This document shows, in pieces, positions 48,759-58,633 of a stretch of DNA of 64,000 bases; the stretch's first letter is position 1, and every line of letters begins with the position of its first letter. A program made the translations under genes and the position numbers. Source of the DNA: Sulfitobacter sp. DSM 110093 (GTDB lineage Bacteria > Pseudomonadota > Alphaproteobacteria > Rhodobacterales > Rhodobacteraceae); contig NZ_CP085167.1 of NCBI RefSeq assembly GCF_022788715.1, positions 1,423,001 through 1,487,000 on the forward strand, read 5' to 3'. The notes under the pieces were generated by a model, which did not search any database, had not been told where the DNA came from, and was given only the letters and a program-made list of their open reading frames with translations.

Positions 48759-50135
48759 ATGAAAATCATCATTTGCGGCGCAGGGCAGGTGGGTTGGCAG
48801 ATTGCCCGTCACCTCAGCGGAGAGCGCAACGATGTGACCGTGGTCGACAGCAATGCCGAATTGATCCGCCGCGCCACCGATACGTTGGATGTGCAGGGCA
48901 TCGCCGGTTTCGCCAGCTACCCCGACGTGTTGGACCGTGCGGGCGCGCGGGACGCCGAGATGATCATCGCCGCGACCCACTCGGACGAGGTCAATATGGT
49001 GACCTGTCAGGTGGCGCATTCGGTCTTTGGCATCAACCGCAAGATCGCCCGTCTGCGCAGCCAATCCTATCTGGATGCGATCTACTCCGACCTTTACCGC
49101 CGTGATCACATGCCGATCGACGTGGTGATTTCCCCTGAGAAAGAGGTCGCCACCGCAGCCCTTCAGCGTCTCAGCGCGCCCGCCGCCTTTGACACAGAGA
49201 TTTTCATGGACGGGCAGGCGCAGCTTCTCGGGATTTCCATCGATAGCGATTGCCCGGTAGTGAACACGCCGTTGCGGCAGTTGACTGATCTCTTCTCGAC
49301 CCTACGCGCGGTTGTTGTAGGCGTGCGCCGCGATGGCACGCTGTTCGCGCCCGAGGCGAAGGATCAGCTTTTCGTTGGCGATGACTGCTACGTGTTTTCG
49401 CATCACGACGACATCGCCCGCACGATGGAGATTTTCGGCAAGCAGACCACCAAGCAAGAGCGTGTCGTGCTAGTGGGCGGGGGCAATGTCGGCCTGACCG
49501 TGGCGCAGCACCTTGAGGCCGGGCCGCTGCGCGTGCGCACCAAGATGATCGAGAAAAACCGCAAATGCGCCGAACGCGCCGCTGAAGGCTTGGAGCGGAC
49601 CATCGTGCTGAATGGCGACGGGCTTGATGCCGCGCTGCTGGCCGAGGCGGGCATCAGCCGTGCCGATGCGATGCTGGCGGTGACGGATGACGACAAGACC
49701 AACATGCTGTCATGTGTGCGCGCCAAGGCCGAAGGCTGCCCCTATGTCATCGCGCTGATCAATGACCCGACGCTGGTGCCGCTGATGACCCACCTTGGCA
49801 TCGACGCCTATATCAATCCGCGCGCCACGACGGTCAGTTCGATCCTGCGCCACATCCGCCATGGGCGGGTGCGGGCGGTCTATTCCATCGGCGATGCCGA
49901 GGCCGAGGTGATCGAGGCCGAAGTGCTGTCGACATCGCCCCTCGCGGGCAAAAAAGTGTCGGAAATTGACTTCCCTGAGGGCGTGTTGATCGGCATGCTG
50001 CGCAAAGAAGGCAAGGTGATCCGCCCCATGGGCAGCACCCGAATTGACGAAGGCGATGTTGTCGCCCTCTTTGCTTTGGCCGAAGATGTGCCACGGGTTG
50101 AGCAGCTTTTGCAGGTCTCGATCGACTTTTTCTAA
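48759..50135 (+). CDS. trkA: Trk potassium uptake regulator TrkA
   Basis: Peripheral membrane protein of 458 residues that gates TrkH by NAD(H) binding. It has two RCK units, each a Rossmann domain (KIIICGAGQVGWQIARHL and RVVLVGGGNVGLTVAQHL) followed by a TrkA-C domain. Length is standard. trkH follows after 15 bases. A lone TTGACC occurs about 80 bases before the start, but I see no convincing partner -10. Confidence 0.96.
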   Translation: MKIIICGAGQVGWQIARHLSGERNDVTVVDSNAELIRRATDTLDVQGIAGFASYPDVLDRAGARDAEMIIAATHSDEVNMVTCQVAHSVFGINRKIARLRSQSYLDAIYSDLYRRDHMPIDVVISPEKEVATAALQRLSAPAAFDTEIFMDGQAQLLGISIDSDCPVVNTPLRQLTDLFSTLRAVVVGVRRDGTLFAPEAKDQLFVGDDCYVFSHHDDIARTMEIFGKQTTKQERVVLVGGGNVGLTVAQHLEAGPLRVRTKMIEKNRKCAERAAEGLERTIVLNGDGLDAALLAEAGISRADAMLAVTDDDKTNMLSCVRAKAEGCPYVIALINDPTLVPLMTHLGIDAYINPRATTVSSILRHIRHGRVRAVYSIGDAEAEVIEAEVLSTSPLAGKKVSEIDFPEGVLIGMLRKEGKVIRPMGSTRIDEGDVVALFALAEDVPRVEQLLQVSIDFF

Positions 50136-50150
50136 GCGCAGGAGCGCCGC

Positions 50151-51704
50151 GTGACGCAACCGACCAGCATCCGACCGACCGGCATCCGCCGAGAGATCGT
50201 GCAGCTGCCGCTGTTCCTGCAATTGTTCGGCGTCTCTGCTGTATCCATGCTTTTGCCGTCGATCTACGGGTTGGTGGTGAATGATCATCAGGCCAGCCGC
50301 GCGTTCCTTTATGCTGGAGTTCTGGGGCTTGTCGCTTTCACCCTGATTGCCATCGCCCATGCCGGGCGCAAACCTTTGGACGGCGCATTGGGGCCGCTGT
50401 TGTCCCTGCTCTCGGCTTTTGTCTTTCTACCAGTGTTTTTCGCGATTCCCTTTCTTGAGGCACTGCCGACCACCCGTTTTGTGAATGTCTATTTCGAGAT
50501 GGTCAGCGCCTTGACCACCACTGGGGCGACGATGTTTGAAAACCCCGCCCGGTTGAGCAATACGCTGCATCTCTGGCGTGCGCAGGTCGGCTGGATGGGC
50601 GGCTTGCTTATGTGGGTCACAGCGTCGGCAATTCTGGCGCCCCTGCACTTGGGGGGATTTGAAGTGACCGCTCAGGCCGAACCCGGACGGCCCGACGACC
50701 GTATCGGCGCCCGGATGGGCAAGATCACCCCGCGCCAGCGTTTGCTACGAACAACACAGGCGTTGCTGCCGATATACACCGGGTTGACGTTGCTGCTGTG
50801 GCTCTTGCTCGTGATCGGTGGAGAGACGGCATTGGTTGCCCTTTGTCATGCGATGTCGGTCTTGGCGACATCGGGCATTTCCCCGGTCGGCGGGGTGGAT
50901 AACGCGCAGATTGGTGCCTCTGGCGAAGCGGTGATGATGCTTTTCATGCTGTTCGCGCTTTCACGTCTCACCTTTTCCAAAGACACAATTACGGCGACCC
51001 AAGGCGGGCTGATGACCGATCCTGAGTTCCGCATCGGCCTTCTTGTGGTGATCGGCGTGCCTTTGCTGCTTTTCGCCCGCCATTGGATTGGCGCGTTCGA
51101 GGTTGAGGTTGAGGTCGATGGCGCCCGCGCGCTTCAGGCGCTTTGGGGTGGGCTGTTTACCGTGCTCTCCTTCCTGACGACCACCGGTTTTGTGTCAGAG
51201 CATTGGTCGGATGCGCAGAACTGGTCGGGCCTGCGCACGCCGGGCCTGGTTCTCATGGGGCTTGCCCTGATCGGCGGCGGCGTGGCCACTACGGCGGGCG
51301 GTGTGAAACTGCTGCGGGTCTTTGCGCTTTATCAAAATGGCGTGCGCGAGATGGACCGTCTGGTCTATCCCAATTCCGTAAGCGGGGCCGGTGCGGCGGG
51401 ACGGCGGCTGCAAAGTAACGGCGCGTTCATCGCGTGGATCTTCTTTATGCTCTTTGCGATGTCGCTGGCCGGGGTCACATTGCTGCTGACCCTAACCGGT
51501 ACATCATTCGATGCTGCTGTGGTCATGTCGGTTGCGACACTATCGACCACCGGGCCGCTGATCGAACATGCCGCCGATACACCCATTCGTTTGATTGAAC
51601 TGGGATTGGCCGCGAAAATCATTCTCAGCGGCGCAATGGTGCTGGGTCGGTTGGAAACTTTGGCGATTATTGCGCTAATGACCCCGAATTTGTGGCGCGC
51701 TTGA
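50151..51704 (+). CDS. trkH: Trk potassium transporter TrkH
   Basis: Integral membrane protein of 517 residues with repeated membrane-pore-membrane units; filter-like segments read STTTGATMF-type (SALTTTGATM), ATSGISPVGG, LTTTGFVSEH and STTGPLIE, the four pore loops of the family. It carries potassium with TrkA. The start is GTG 50151 after AGGAG-like GCAGGAGC. The last gene before hfq; trkH homologues in this order sit at the same place. Confidence 0.94.
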   Translation: MTQPTSIRPTGIRREIVQLPLFLQLFGVSAVSMLLPSIYGLVVNDHQASRAFLYAGVLGLVAFTLIAIAHAGRKPLDGALGPLLSLLSAFVFLPVFFAIPFLEALPTTRFVNVYFEMVSALTTTGATMFENPARLSNTLHLWRAQVGWMGGLLMWVTASAILAPLHLGGFEVTAQAEPGRPDDRIGARMGKITPRQRLLRTTQALLPIYTGLTLLLWLLLVIGGETALVALCHAMSVLATSGISPVGGVDNAQIGASGEAVMMLFMLFALSRLTFSKDTITATQGGLMTDPEFRIGLLVVIGVPLLLFARHWIGAFEVEVEVDGARALQALWGGLFTVLSFLTTTGFVSEHWSDAQNWSGLRTPGLVLMGLALIGGGVATTAGGVKLLRVFALYQNGVREMDRLVYPNSVSGAGAAGRRLQSNGAFIAWIFFMLFAMSLAGVTLLLTLTGTSFDAAVVMSVATLSTTGPLIEHAADTPIRLIELGLAAKIILSGAMVLGRLETLAIIALMTPNLWRA

Positions 51705-51834
51705 CACGTTTGGCAACCGATCCGCCCTAGTCCGCTGATATTGGGGCTGGAAACTCGCGCTTGTGCACTCCATACTTGACGCAATGGGGGGGTCCGGTAC
51801 GCGGACGCCAGCAAGAAAAAAAGGCGAGACTACC

Positions 51835-52074
51835 ATGGCGTCAGACAGACAGAACCTTCAGGATGCGTTCCTAAACCACGTTCGCAAGACCAAGGTCCCG
51901 GTGACAATTTTCCTGATTAACGGCGTTAAGTTGCAGGGTGTGATTACTTGGTTCGACAACTTCTGCGTTCTGCTGCGCCGTGACGGTCAATCGCAACTTG
52001 TCTACAAACACGCGATTTCGACCATCATGCCAAGCCAGCCGATCAGCCTTTATGAGGGCGAAGACGCTTCTTGA
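51835..52074 (+). CDS. hfq: RNA chaperone Hfq
   Basis: Sm-like hexameric RNA-binding protein of 79 residues that pairs small RNAs with mRNAs. It has the Sm1 segment [17 protein letters not shown] and the Sm2 motif YKHAISTI. The acidic tail is short, as in Rhodobacterales. ATG 51835 ([10 protein letters not shown]) was chosen; a longer frame adds 24 residues with no support. Its TGA overlaps the TTG start of hflX. Confidence 0.97.
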
Positions 52075-53369
52075 GCCGTCCAGCATTTCAGATCGACAAC
52101 AGCGATGGGCCCCGCGTAACGCGCGCTTGGGTGCTGCATCCTGATATCAAAACCGACAACGACCGGCGCGCGCCAGAACCCGCGCTGGCCGAAGCTGTGG
52201 CATTGGCCGAAGCGCTCCCTGAACTTGAGGTGGTGGGGTCCGAAGTCGTGCCCCTGCGCACCGTCCATGCCGGAATGCTGTTCGGCAAAGGCAAGATCGA
52301 AGAGTTAGAGCAGCGCATGAAGGCCGCCGAGGTCGAGCTTGTGCTGGTTGACGGCCCCGTAACGCCGGTGCAGCAGCGCAACCTTGAAAAAGCGTGGGGC
52401 GTGAAACTGCTTGACCGCACCGGGCTGATTCTTGAGATTTTCAGCGACCGCGCCGCCACCCGCGAAGGTGTGCTTCAGGTCGAGATGGCCGCGCTAAACT
52501 ACCAGCGCACGCGTCTGGTGCGGGCTTGGACCCACCTTGAGCGTCAGCGGGGCGGTTTGGGCTTTGTCGGTGGTCCGGGTGAGACCCAGATCGAGGCGGA
52601 CCGCCGCGCCATCGACGACCAGTTGGTGCGTTTGCGCCGCCAGTTGGAAAAAGTCGTGAAAACACGCGCGCTGCACCGCGCCGCGCGTGCCAAGGTGCCT
52701 TTCCCGATTGTCGCATTGGTGGGCTATACCAACGCCGGGAAATCCACGCTTTTCAACCGCTTGACCGGGGCAGAGGTGATGGCCAAAGACATGCTCTTTG
52801 CCACGCTCGACCCGACCATGCGCAGTCTTGTGTTGCCGGACGGGCCTGAGATCATTCTCAGCGACACGGTGGGTTTTATCAGCGATCTGCCCACCGAACT
52901 TGTCGCGGCCTTCCGCGCCACCCTCGAAGAGGTGCTGGCCGCCGACATCATTTGTCACGTGCGCGATGTGTCCCACGCCGAGACCGAAGAGCAGGCCCAG
53001 AACGTGCGCGATATCCTCGCATCCTTGGGCGTCCCGAAAGAGACCCGCAGTTTCGAGATTTGGAACAAGCTGGACCTGCTCCCCGAAGACCGCGCGGACG
53101 CAATGCGCGCACGGGCTACGCGCAACGACGATGTGCTGGCAATCTCGGCCATCACCGGTGAGGGGCTAGAGGCGTTTCAGGAAACCATCGCCGAAGCGCT
53201 GCAAGGCGCGGTGCGCGAGGCCGAATTGACCCTTGGCTTTGCCGAAGGCAAGAAACGCGCATGGCTGTTCGCACAGGACGTGGTAGAAGGTGAGCGTCAG
53301 ACCGAAGACGGGTTTGAGATCACCGTGCGTTGGTCCGCGCGCCAAGAGGCTGAATTCCAGCAGATTTAA
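52071..53369 (+). CDS. hflX: Ribosome-associated GTPase HflX
   Basis: GTPase of 432 residues that acts on stalled or stressed ribosomes. The N-terminal domain has [12 protein letters not shown] and [19 protein letters not shown]; the G domain has G1 GYTNAGKS, G3 DTVGFI and G4 NKLD. The best start is TTG 52071, in a TTGA overlap with hfq, because no later start keeps the domain whole. The hfq-hflX order is conserved widely. Confidence 0.95.
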
Positions 53370-53386
53370 AAGCTACGGCGCAGTCT

Positions 53387-53403
53387 GGGGCAATTTTTGC
53401 CCC
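53387..53403. other. Hairpin between hflX and the DUF2177 gene
   Basis: GGGGCAA-TTT-TTGCCCC is a perfect 7-base stem about 20 bases after the hflX stop. No T-run follows it, so it is a weak terminator candidate or a mere hairpin. Confidence 0.3.
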
Positions 53404-53468
53404 GGCAAGCATCGAAATCGGCACGCTGCGTCGCATATGGTGAAACGACCTTTTGCGGAGCGCGCCAC

Positions 53469-53870
53469 ATGACCCTTATCATCCTGTATATCTCAACCGT
53501 CGTTATCTTTCTCGGGCTGGACTACCTTGGGCTGACCTATCTTATCAAACCTGCGTTTGAACGCGATATCGGAGACTGGTTGCTGGATGAATTTCGAGTC
53601 GCCCCGGCGCTGATCTTCTACGCCTTCTTCGTAGCGGTGGTGCTGTGGTTCGTGTCTTGGCCCGCGATGGTGCAGGATCACTCGCTGCTCTGGGCTTTTG
53701 GCAATGCGCTGCTGATCGGCGCGATGGGCTATGGCACCTATGAGTTCACCAATCTGGCGACGCTCAAGGATTGGACATGGGCCATGGTGGCGCGGGATTT
53801 CACTTGGGGGTCGATCCTGACCGGCACGGCGGCGACGGCAGGTGTGGCGATCACCCGCGCACTGACCTAA
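53469..53870 (+). CDS. DUF2177 membrane protein
   Basis: Inner-membrane protein of 133 residues with about four spans, including [20 protein letters not shown] and [20 protein letters not shown]. It matches DUF2177, a widespread family with no known function. ATG 53469 was chosen because the first span starts there; a longer frame adds residues with no support. It converges on the RluE-type gene with a 4-base overlap of stop regions. Confidence 0.88.
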   Translation: MTLIILYISTVVIFLGLDYLGLTYLIKPAFERDIGDWLLDEFRVAPALIFYAFFVAVVLWFVSWPAMVQDHSLLWAFGNALLIGAMGYGTYEFTNLATLKDWTWAMVARDFTWGSILTGTAATAGVAITRALT

Positions 53871-54433
53871 CGGCCGGTTTCGGTAGACCAGCGCCAAGCG
53901 CCGGGTTGCAGCCCGGCCAGTTCCCAATCGCCCACACTGGCGCGGATCAGCCGCAGGGTGGGCAGCCCCACATGCGCCGTCATGCGCCGCACTTGGCGGT
54001 TGCGCCCCTCGCGGATGGTGATGCGCAGCCAGGCATCGGGCACGGTTTTGCGAAAACGCACGGGTGGGTCTCGTGGCCAGAGGGGCTCAGGCGCGTCGAT
54101 CTGATCCACATCTGCCGGGGCGGTTTTGCCGTCTTTCAGCATTACGCCTTTGCGCAGCGCGGCGAGGGCGGCCTCATCCGGGGTGCCTTCGACCTGCACC
54201 AGATAGGTTTTAGGGCGTTTGTATTTGGGATGCGCGATGCGGGCCTGCAACGGGCCATGGTCGGTCAGTACCAGCAACCCTTCGCTGTCGCGGTCCAAAC
54301 GCCCTGCGGGGTAGAACCCTTTTTCGTCAATGTAGGCCGACAGGGTGGGCCGCGTGCTGCCCTCGGTGCCTTTGTCAGTGAATTGCGATAGAACGCCGTA
54401 GGGTTTGTTCAGCAGGATCACGCGGGCGGTCAT
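53867..54433 (-). CDS. rluE: RluE-type 23S rRNA pseudouridine synthase
   Basis: RsuA/RluE family enzyme of 188 residues. The catalytic Asp lies in [16 protein letters not shown], with the start [13 protein letters not shown] and the C-terminal [10 protein letters not shown]. It lacks an S4 domain, as in RluE, which modifies U2457 in the peptidyl transferase region of E. coli 23S rRNA; the exact site here is inferred. It overlaps the upstream acylase gene by ATGA. Confidence 0.85.
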   Translation of the reverse strand: MTARVILLNKPYGVLSQFTDKGTEGSTRPTLSAYIDEKGFYPAGRLDRDSEGLLVLTDHGPLQARIAHPKYKRPKTYLVQVEGTPDEAALAALRKGVMLKDGKTAPADVDQIDAPEPLWPRDPPVRFRKTVPDAWLRITIREGRNRQVRRMTAHVGLPTLRLIRASVGDWELAGLQPGAWRWSTETGR

Positions 54434-56898
54434 GGGGCAGGCTCCAATCGGGTTACGCCCACGGCAGCAGCGCGGGCCAATTCGGCATCAAGCGACATCG
54501 GGATATATTCACCGCGCCGCCAGAGTTGCGCCATGTCGTCGTAATGGCGCGATAGGAAATGCCCCGATTGCCCGGTGGAGGTGACAAAGACCGAACTGTC
54601 GGGATCGGCAAAATCATAAACTCCACGATAGCCCGCGCCATGCACATTATAAAACGGGTCTTTGCCGGTGCCGCGCGTCAGCCCGCGTTGCAGGGTGTTG
54701 TCTCCGCCCGATGTCGATTGCCGAATGTTCACGAAGTAACGCAGCAGGGGGACTTCACCCAGTACGGGATGGTCATGTGTCGCTTGATGCGCGTCACCCC
54801 AGCGAAGCGATTCAAGCTGCGTGCCCCATGTTTCATTAATCCACAGCAGTGCGTCATCGAGCGCGAGGCGGGCCATGTCATGGCAGGTCTCGACCGGGGC
54901 GGACTGGCGCACGTCGCACCATTTGGCGGCGCCCTGCACATCGCGGAACGCGCGTTCGATAAAGAGCGGTTGAACGTGAGTGAATTCTTCGGCCAGTGGC
55001 CCCAGTTCATCGCGGATCAGACGGTCCTGCAGGGCGCGGAACCATGCGGCATAGATCAGCGGCTCGGGCAGGTGTTCGTTCATCTCACCCGACCAGCCCG
55101 CCAGCAGATCCAGCGCGCGCTGGCGCTGGCGTTCGGGCGTGCCATCGGGCGCGGCCTCTCCGGTGAACCACAACTCAGCGCCGATCAGCGGCAAGAGCGC
55201 GCGGGCCGTGGGGCTGACCGTATCAAGCTGCGCTTCGATGAAACTGTCGCGGGTATGTACCTCGCGGTTCTGCATCAGCCTCTGCCAGCGTTGCACCCGC
55301 TGTGTGTCGCCCCAGACGAAAGAGACATGGTTGGGAAAGGGCCGATCGACGGTCTTGTTGTTGGTATTGCCAAGGATGCCGCCCGCGGGGGCGATGAACT
55401 CAGGGTTGGCGGTATAGGGCAGCATCCCATCCCAACGGTTTGCGGAGATCCAGCCGGGGCTGGGCATGCGCCCCTCGCTTTGGTGATTGGCGTCGCGGCG
55501 CGGCATGGCGCCGATGGTTTTCATGGCGATGGTGTCGCGGTCCACCAGCGTCAGGTTCTGTGCCGGGGCCACATAGTCTGTCGCCGCATTGATCGCCTGC
55601 TGCACCGATTTCGCGCGCATCACCTTCATTGCGGCGGCAAGCGATGTGTCCTCTTCGGTAAAGAGGGTCGAGGCGACAGAGGCCACATGCCCCGGCGGCG
55701 TGATGCTGCCAAGGTTGTAGTGGCTGCCCGGCAGCACGGGGCCATTGTCGGTCCAACGCAGGGTGACGGTGATGGGGTCAGCATCGGCGATATTGATGAT
55801 GGATGAGCGTTTGCGGAATTTCTTGAACCCGTCGGGGGTGCGGTATTCTTCGGTGTTGTCGGTGTTCAGCTCTTCGATATAGACGTCTTGGTCATCGACA
55901 TAGGCGGTGGTCAGCCCCCAGCCCAGATCGGCGCTGCGGCCCGTTAGCACCACAGGCATGCCGGGTATCGTGCCGCCGATCACGCCGCCGGTCTCAAGCT
56001 CCAGCCGGGCAAGATACCAGATCGCCGGGGCGGTGAACCCCAAGTGCGGATCATTGGCCAAAAGCGTGCCGCCCGCAGCAGAGCGCGACGGCGCTGCGGC
56101 CCAAGCGTTGGAAGCCCCGGCGAAAGCCTGCCGCTTGAATGGCGACAGCGGATGGCTGTCCATCGGCGCTGCGGCGGCGTGGCGCGTTGTCACGTCAGGA
56201 AAGAGAGCGGCATATTCGGGCAGGGCGGCGACCCCGCTGCCCGGCGCATCCGGCAGGATGTCGCGCAGACGGTCCTGGTCGCTTAGCTCCAACGACACCC
56301 GCGCGCGCAGCACTTCCGCCTCCAGATGGCCCGACATTTGCAGGCCCATCAGCTTGGTCACCGCCAGTGAATCCGCGGGCCGCCACGGGGCCATGGGCGC
56401 GTTGAACAGCCACATCTCTGGCGCACCGCGGCCCAAGGCTTCGGTGTTGATCTGATCTAGCCGCGCGTTGATCCCGGCGGAATAGGCTTCAAGCGCTGAT
56501 TTAGTTTCGGGATCAAGCTTATCCGCAGAGGCCACGGCGAGCCGATAGATATCATAGCGCCGCATCAGTTTGTCGGTGGTCACGGTGGCGGGGCCAAAGA
56601 CCTCTGACAGCCGCCCCTGCGCGGTGCGGCGCAGGGTGATCAACTGCCAGAGGCGGTCTTGGGCGTGGGCAAAGCCAAGGCCGAAAAACACATCCGCGTC
56701 CGTCTCACCAAAAATATGCGGCACATTGGCATTGTCGCGCACGACCTCCACAGGGGCAGTGACGCCGCGCACCTCAACCGTATCGTCATAGTCGGGCAGC
56801 GACCGCGCGGCGAACCAGTAGACCAGTAGCAAAACCACGACGCTCAACGTGACGAGAAACACCGCCAATCGGATAAGCCAGCGAAACATCAATGCCAT
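54430..56898 (-). CDS. Penicillin acylase family protein (Ntn hydrolase)
   Basis: Precursor of 822 residues with an N-terminal hydrophobic segment (8-31), so membrane-anchored or secreted. Ntn-hydrolase features are clear: an alpha part, a spacer, then the beta subunit starting at Ser263 in FAGASNAWA, the site of self-cleavage and the catalytic nucleophile. The family hydrolyses amides such as penicillin G or acyl-homoserine lactones; the substrate here is unknown. I chose ATG 56896-56898; an in-frame reading further upstream is not supported. It overlaps rluE by ATGA. Confidence 0.9.
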   Translation of the reverse strand: MALMFRWLIRLAVFLVTLSVVVLLLVYWFAARSLPDYDDTVEVRGVTAPVEVVRDNANVPHIFGETDADVFFGLGFAHAQDRLWQLITLRRTAQGRLSEVFGPATVTTDKLMRRYDIYRLAVASADKLDPETKSALEAYSAGINARLDQINTEALGRGAPEMWLFNAPMAPWRPADSLAVTKLMGLQMSGHLEAEVLRARVSLELSDQDRLRDILPDAPGSGVAALPEYAALFPDVTTRHAAAAPMDSHPLSPFKRQAFAGASNAWAAAPSRSAAGGTLLANDPHLGFTAPAIWYLARLELETGGVIGGTIPGMPVVLTGRSADLGWGLTTAYVDDQDVYIEELNTDNTEEYRTPDGFKKFRKRSSIINIADADPITVTLRWTDNGPVLPGSHYNLGSITPPGHVASVASTLFTEEDTSLAAAMKVMRAKSVQQAINAATDYVAPAQNLTLVDRDTIAMKTIGAMPRRDANHQSEGRMPSPGWISANRWDGMLPYTANPEFIAPAGGILGNTNNKTVDRPFPNHVSFVWGDTQRVQRWQRLMQNREVHTRDSFIEAQLDTVSPTARALLPLIGAELWFTGEAAPDGTPERQRQRALDLLAGWSGEMNEHLPEPLIYAAWFRALQDRLIRDELGPLAEEFTHVQPLFIERAFRDVQGAAKWCDVRQSAPVETCHDMARLALDDALLWINETWGTQLESLRWGDAHQATHDHPVLGEVPLLRYFVNIRQSTSGGDNTLQRGLTRGTGKDPFYNVHGAGYRGVYDFADPDSSVFVTSTGQSGHFLSRHYDDMAQLWRRGEYIPMSLDAELARAAAVGVTRLEPAP

Positions 56899-56994
56899 CG
56901 GGGGGTCCTCGGCTGGCGCGCAGATTGACCGGAGCGCGCAGGGTGGTAGGTGTTGTGACAGGGAATAACGCAACTGAATGATAAGGAAAAGCAC

Positions 56995-57867
56995 ATGGCA
57001 AAGCTCGCGTTTTTGGGACTGGGGGTCATGGGGGCTCCGATGGCGGGGCATCTTCAAAAGGCGGGCCACGAAGTGACCGTCTATAACCGCACCGAAGCCA
57101 AGGCCGAAGACTGGGTGAAAGCCTATGGCGGCGCCATGGCCAAGACCCCGCACGCGGCGGCAAAGGATGCGGATTTCGTCATTGCCTGCGTAGGCAATGA
57201 CGATGACCTGCGCTCGGTCTGTTTGGGAGAGGACGGGGCCTTTGGCGGCATGACGGCGGGGGCGATCTTTGTCGATCACACGACCGTTTCTGCGGCGGTG
57301 ACACGCGAACTTTATGCCGCCGCCGATGATGCGCAGGTGAGCTTTGTCGACGCGCCGATTTCGGGCGGTCAGGCAGGAGCGGAAAACGGCCAATTGTCGA
57401 TCATGTGTGGCGGAGATGAGGGTGCATTTGACAGGGCGCTGCCAATCATGGAGGTCTATTCAAAGATCTGCCGGCGCATTGGTGACAGCGGCGCGGGCCA
57501 GATGACCAAGATGTGTAACCAGATCGCCATCGCCGGGCTAGTACAGGGGCTGTCAGAAGCGCTGCACTTTGCTGAAAAAGCCGGGCTTGATGGCCGCGCG
57601 GTGGTTGAGGTGATCAGCCAAGGTGCCGCGGGGTCATGGCAGATGGAAAACCGTTATGAGACGATGCTGGACGATAAGTTCGAGCATGGTTTCGCCGTTG
57701 ATTGGATGCGCAAGGATCTGGGCATCTGTCTGGACACGGCGGATGAGACAGGGGCGAGCCTGCCGGTCACGGCACTCGTCGATCAGTTCTATAAAGACGT
57801 GCAAAAGCAAGGCGGCGGGCGTTGGGATACGTCGAGCCTGATCAAACGCTTGCGCGCCATGGGCTAA
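56995..57867 (+). CDS. Beta-hydroxyacid dehydrogenase family oxidoreductase
   Basis: NAD(P)-dependent enzyme of 290 residues of the 3-hydroxyisobutyrate / tartronate semialdehyde reductase group. It has the Rossmann start AFLGLGVMGAPMAGHL (5-20), NRTEAKA suggesting NADP use (Arg after the second strand), DAPISGGQAGA and the catalytic Lys172 in GQMTKMCNQ. Substrate not certain. It diverges from the acylase gene and converges on the SYLF gene. Confidence 0.88.
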   Translation: MAKLAFLGLGVMGAPMAGHLQKAGHEVTVYNRTEAKAEDWVKAYGGAMAKTPHAAAKDADFVIACVGNDDDLRSVCLGEDGAFGGMTAGAIFVDHTTVSAAVTRELYAAADDAQVSFVDAPISGGQAGAENGQLSIMCGGDEGAFDRALPIMEVYSKICRRIGDSGAGQMTKMCNQIAIAGLVQGLSEALHFAEKAGLDGRAVVEVISQGAAGSWQMENRYETMLDDKFEHGFAVDWMRKDLGICLDTADETGASLPVTALVDQFYKDVQKQGGGRWDTSSLIKRLRAMG

Positions 57868-57886
57868 GCCAAACGGCAAATGGAAA

Positions 57887-57916
57887 GGGCAGCGCCTGCA
57901 TGAACTGGCGCTGCCC
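57887..57916. terminator. Hairpin between convergent genes at 57.9 kb
   Basis: GGGCAGCGCC and GGCGCTGCCC form a perfect 10-base stem around a 10-base loop between the dehydrogenase stop and the SYLF gene. On the minus strand only TTTCC follows, so it may act weakly on both strands. Confidence 0.5.
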
Positions 57917-57942
57917 CTCAAAGACCATTGGTCTGCCCCGAT

Positions 57943-58509
57943 TTAGGGAATGATCCGCGTGTATTTCGTACCTTCCAGCGTGGCGCCAAGGCGCAGGCCC
58001 GCGCGGCCAAAGACCGCCGCCAGCACTGGGGCCATGACGGTGGTCGTGTCAGCGCTTACGCTGTCGCCCTTGTCGGAAATCACATATTCCAAACCGGCGC
58101 CAGCAGCCCAACCGGGCGAGCTGCGGAAATCGCGCAGCGCGGGTTCGGTCATGAAGAACAGCACATGCGCATATTGCTGCGCGCCGATCTGCAACCCGCC
58201 CGAAGCTTTGGTTACTGAATAGTAGTCCACTGTCACGTCGTTGACGCGCAGCGCGCCGCGCCCGTATGCACCGCCAAAGCCTAGGCCCGCTTCGGTGACC
58301 AGCGGCATGACCAACATACCATTGGCCTTTTCCGCCAGCTGCCGTGTGTTGGGATAGCCGCGGTACATTTCGGCCAGTGTTGCGTCGACGCGCGCGTCGA
58401 TCATGGCGCTGCCGCGCCCGCCCACGCCGTTGCCGCATGCCGCCGTCACGCCAAGCGCCGAAAGGGCGCCCAAGGTCACAATGCGCCGATTGTATGTTCG
58501 ATTGCTCAT
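57943..58509 (-). CDS. SYLF-domain (YSC84-like) lipoprotein
   Basis: Protein of 188 residues with a lipobox (GVTAAC, Cys25) and a SYLF-type domain covering the rest: EKANGMLVMPLVTEAGLGFGGAYGRGAL and DYYSVTKASGGLQIGAQQY. SYLF domains bind phospholipid in eukaryotes; in bacteria the role is unknown. I chose ATG 58507-58509 (MSNRTYNRRI) for the lipoprotein signal. It follows hemB on the same strand at a distance of 124 bases. Confidence 0.85.
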   Translation of the reverse strand: MSNRTYNRRIVTLGALSALGVTAACGNGVGGRGSAMIDARVDATLAEMYRGYPNTRQLAEKANGMLVMPLVTEAGLGFGGAYGRGALRVNDVTVDYYSVTKASGGLQIGAQQYAHVLFFMTEPALRDFRSSPGWAAGAGLEYVISDKGDSVSADTTTVMAPVLAAVFGRAGLRLGATLEGTKYTRIIP

Positions 58510-58633
58510 GTTATCTGCCTGTATATTAAGATCGTTTGCCTGCTGCCGGTTTTCCCGACTTGAGCGGAGATTACGCATAATCACGCGCTTTGTCATGTTG
58601 ATTGGACCCTTTGCGCAGATTTACGCCCTTAGG

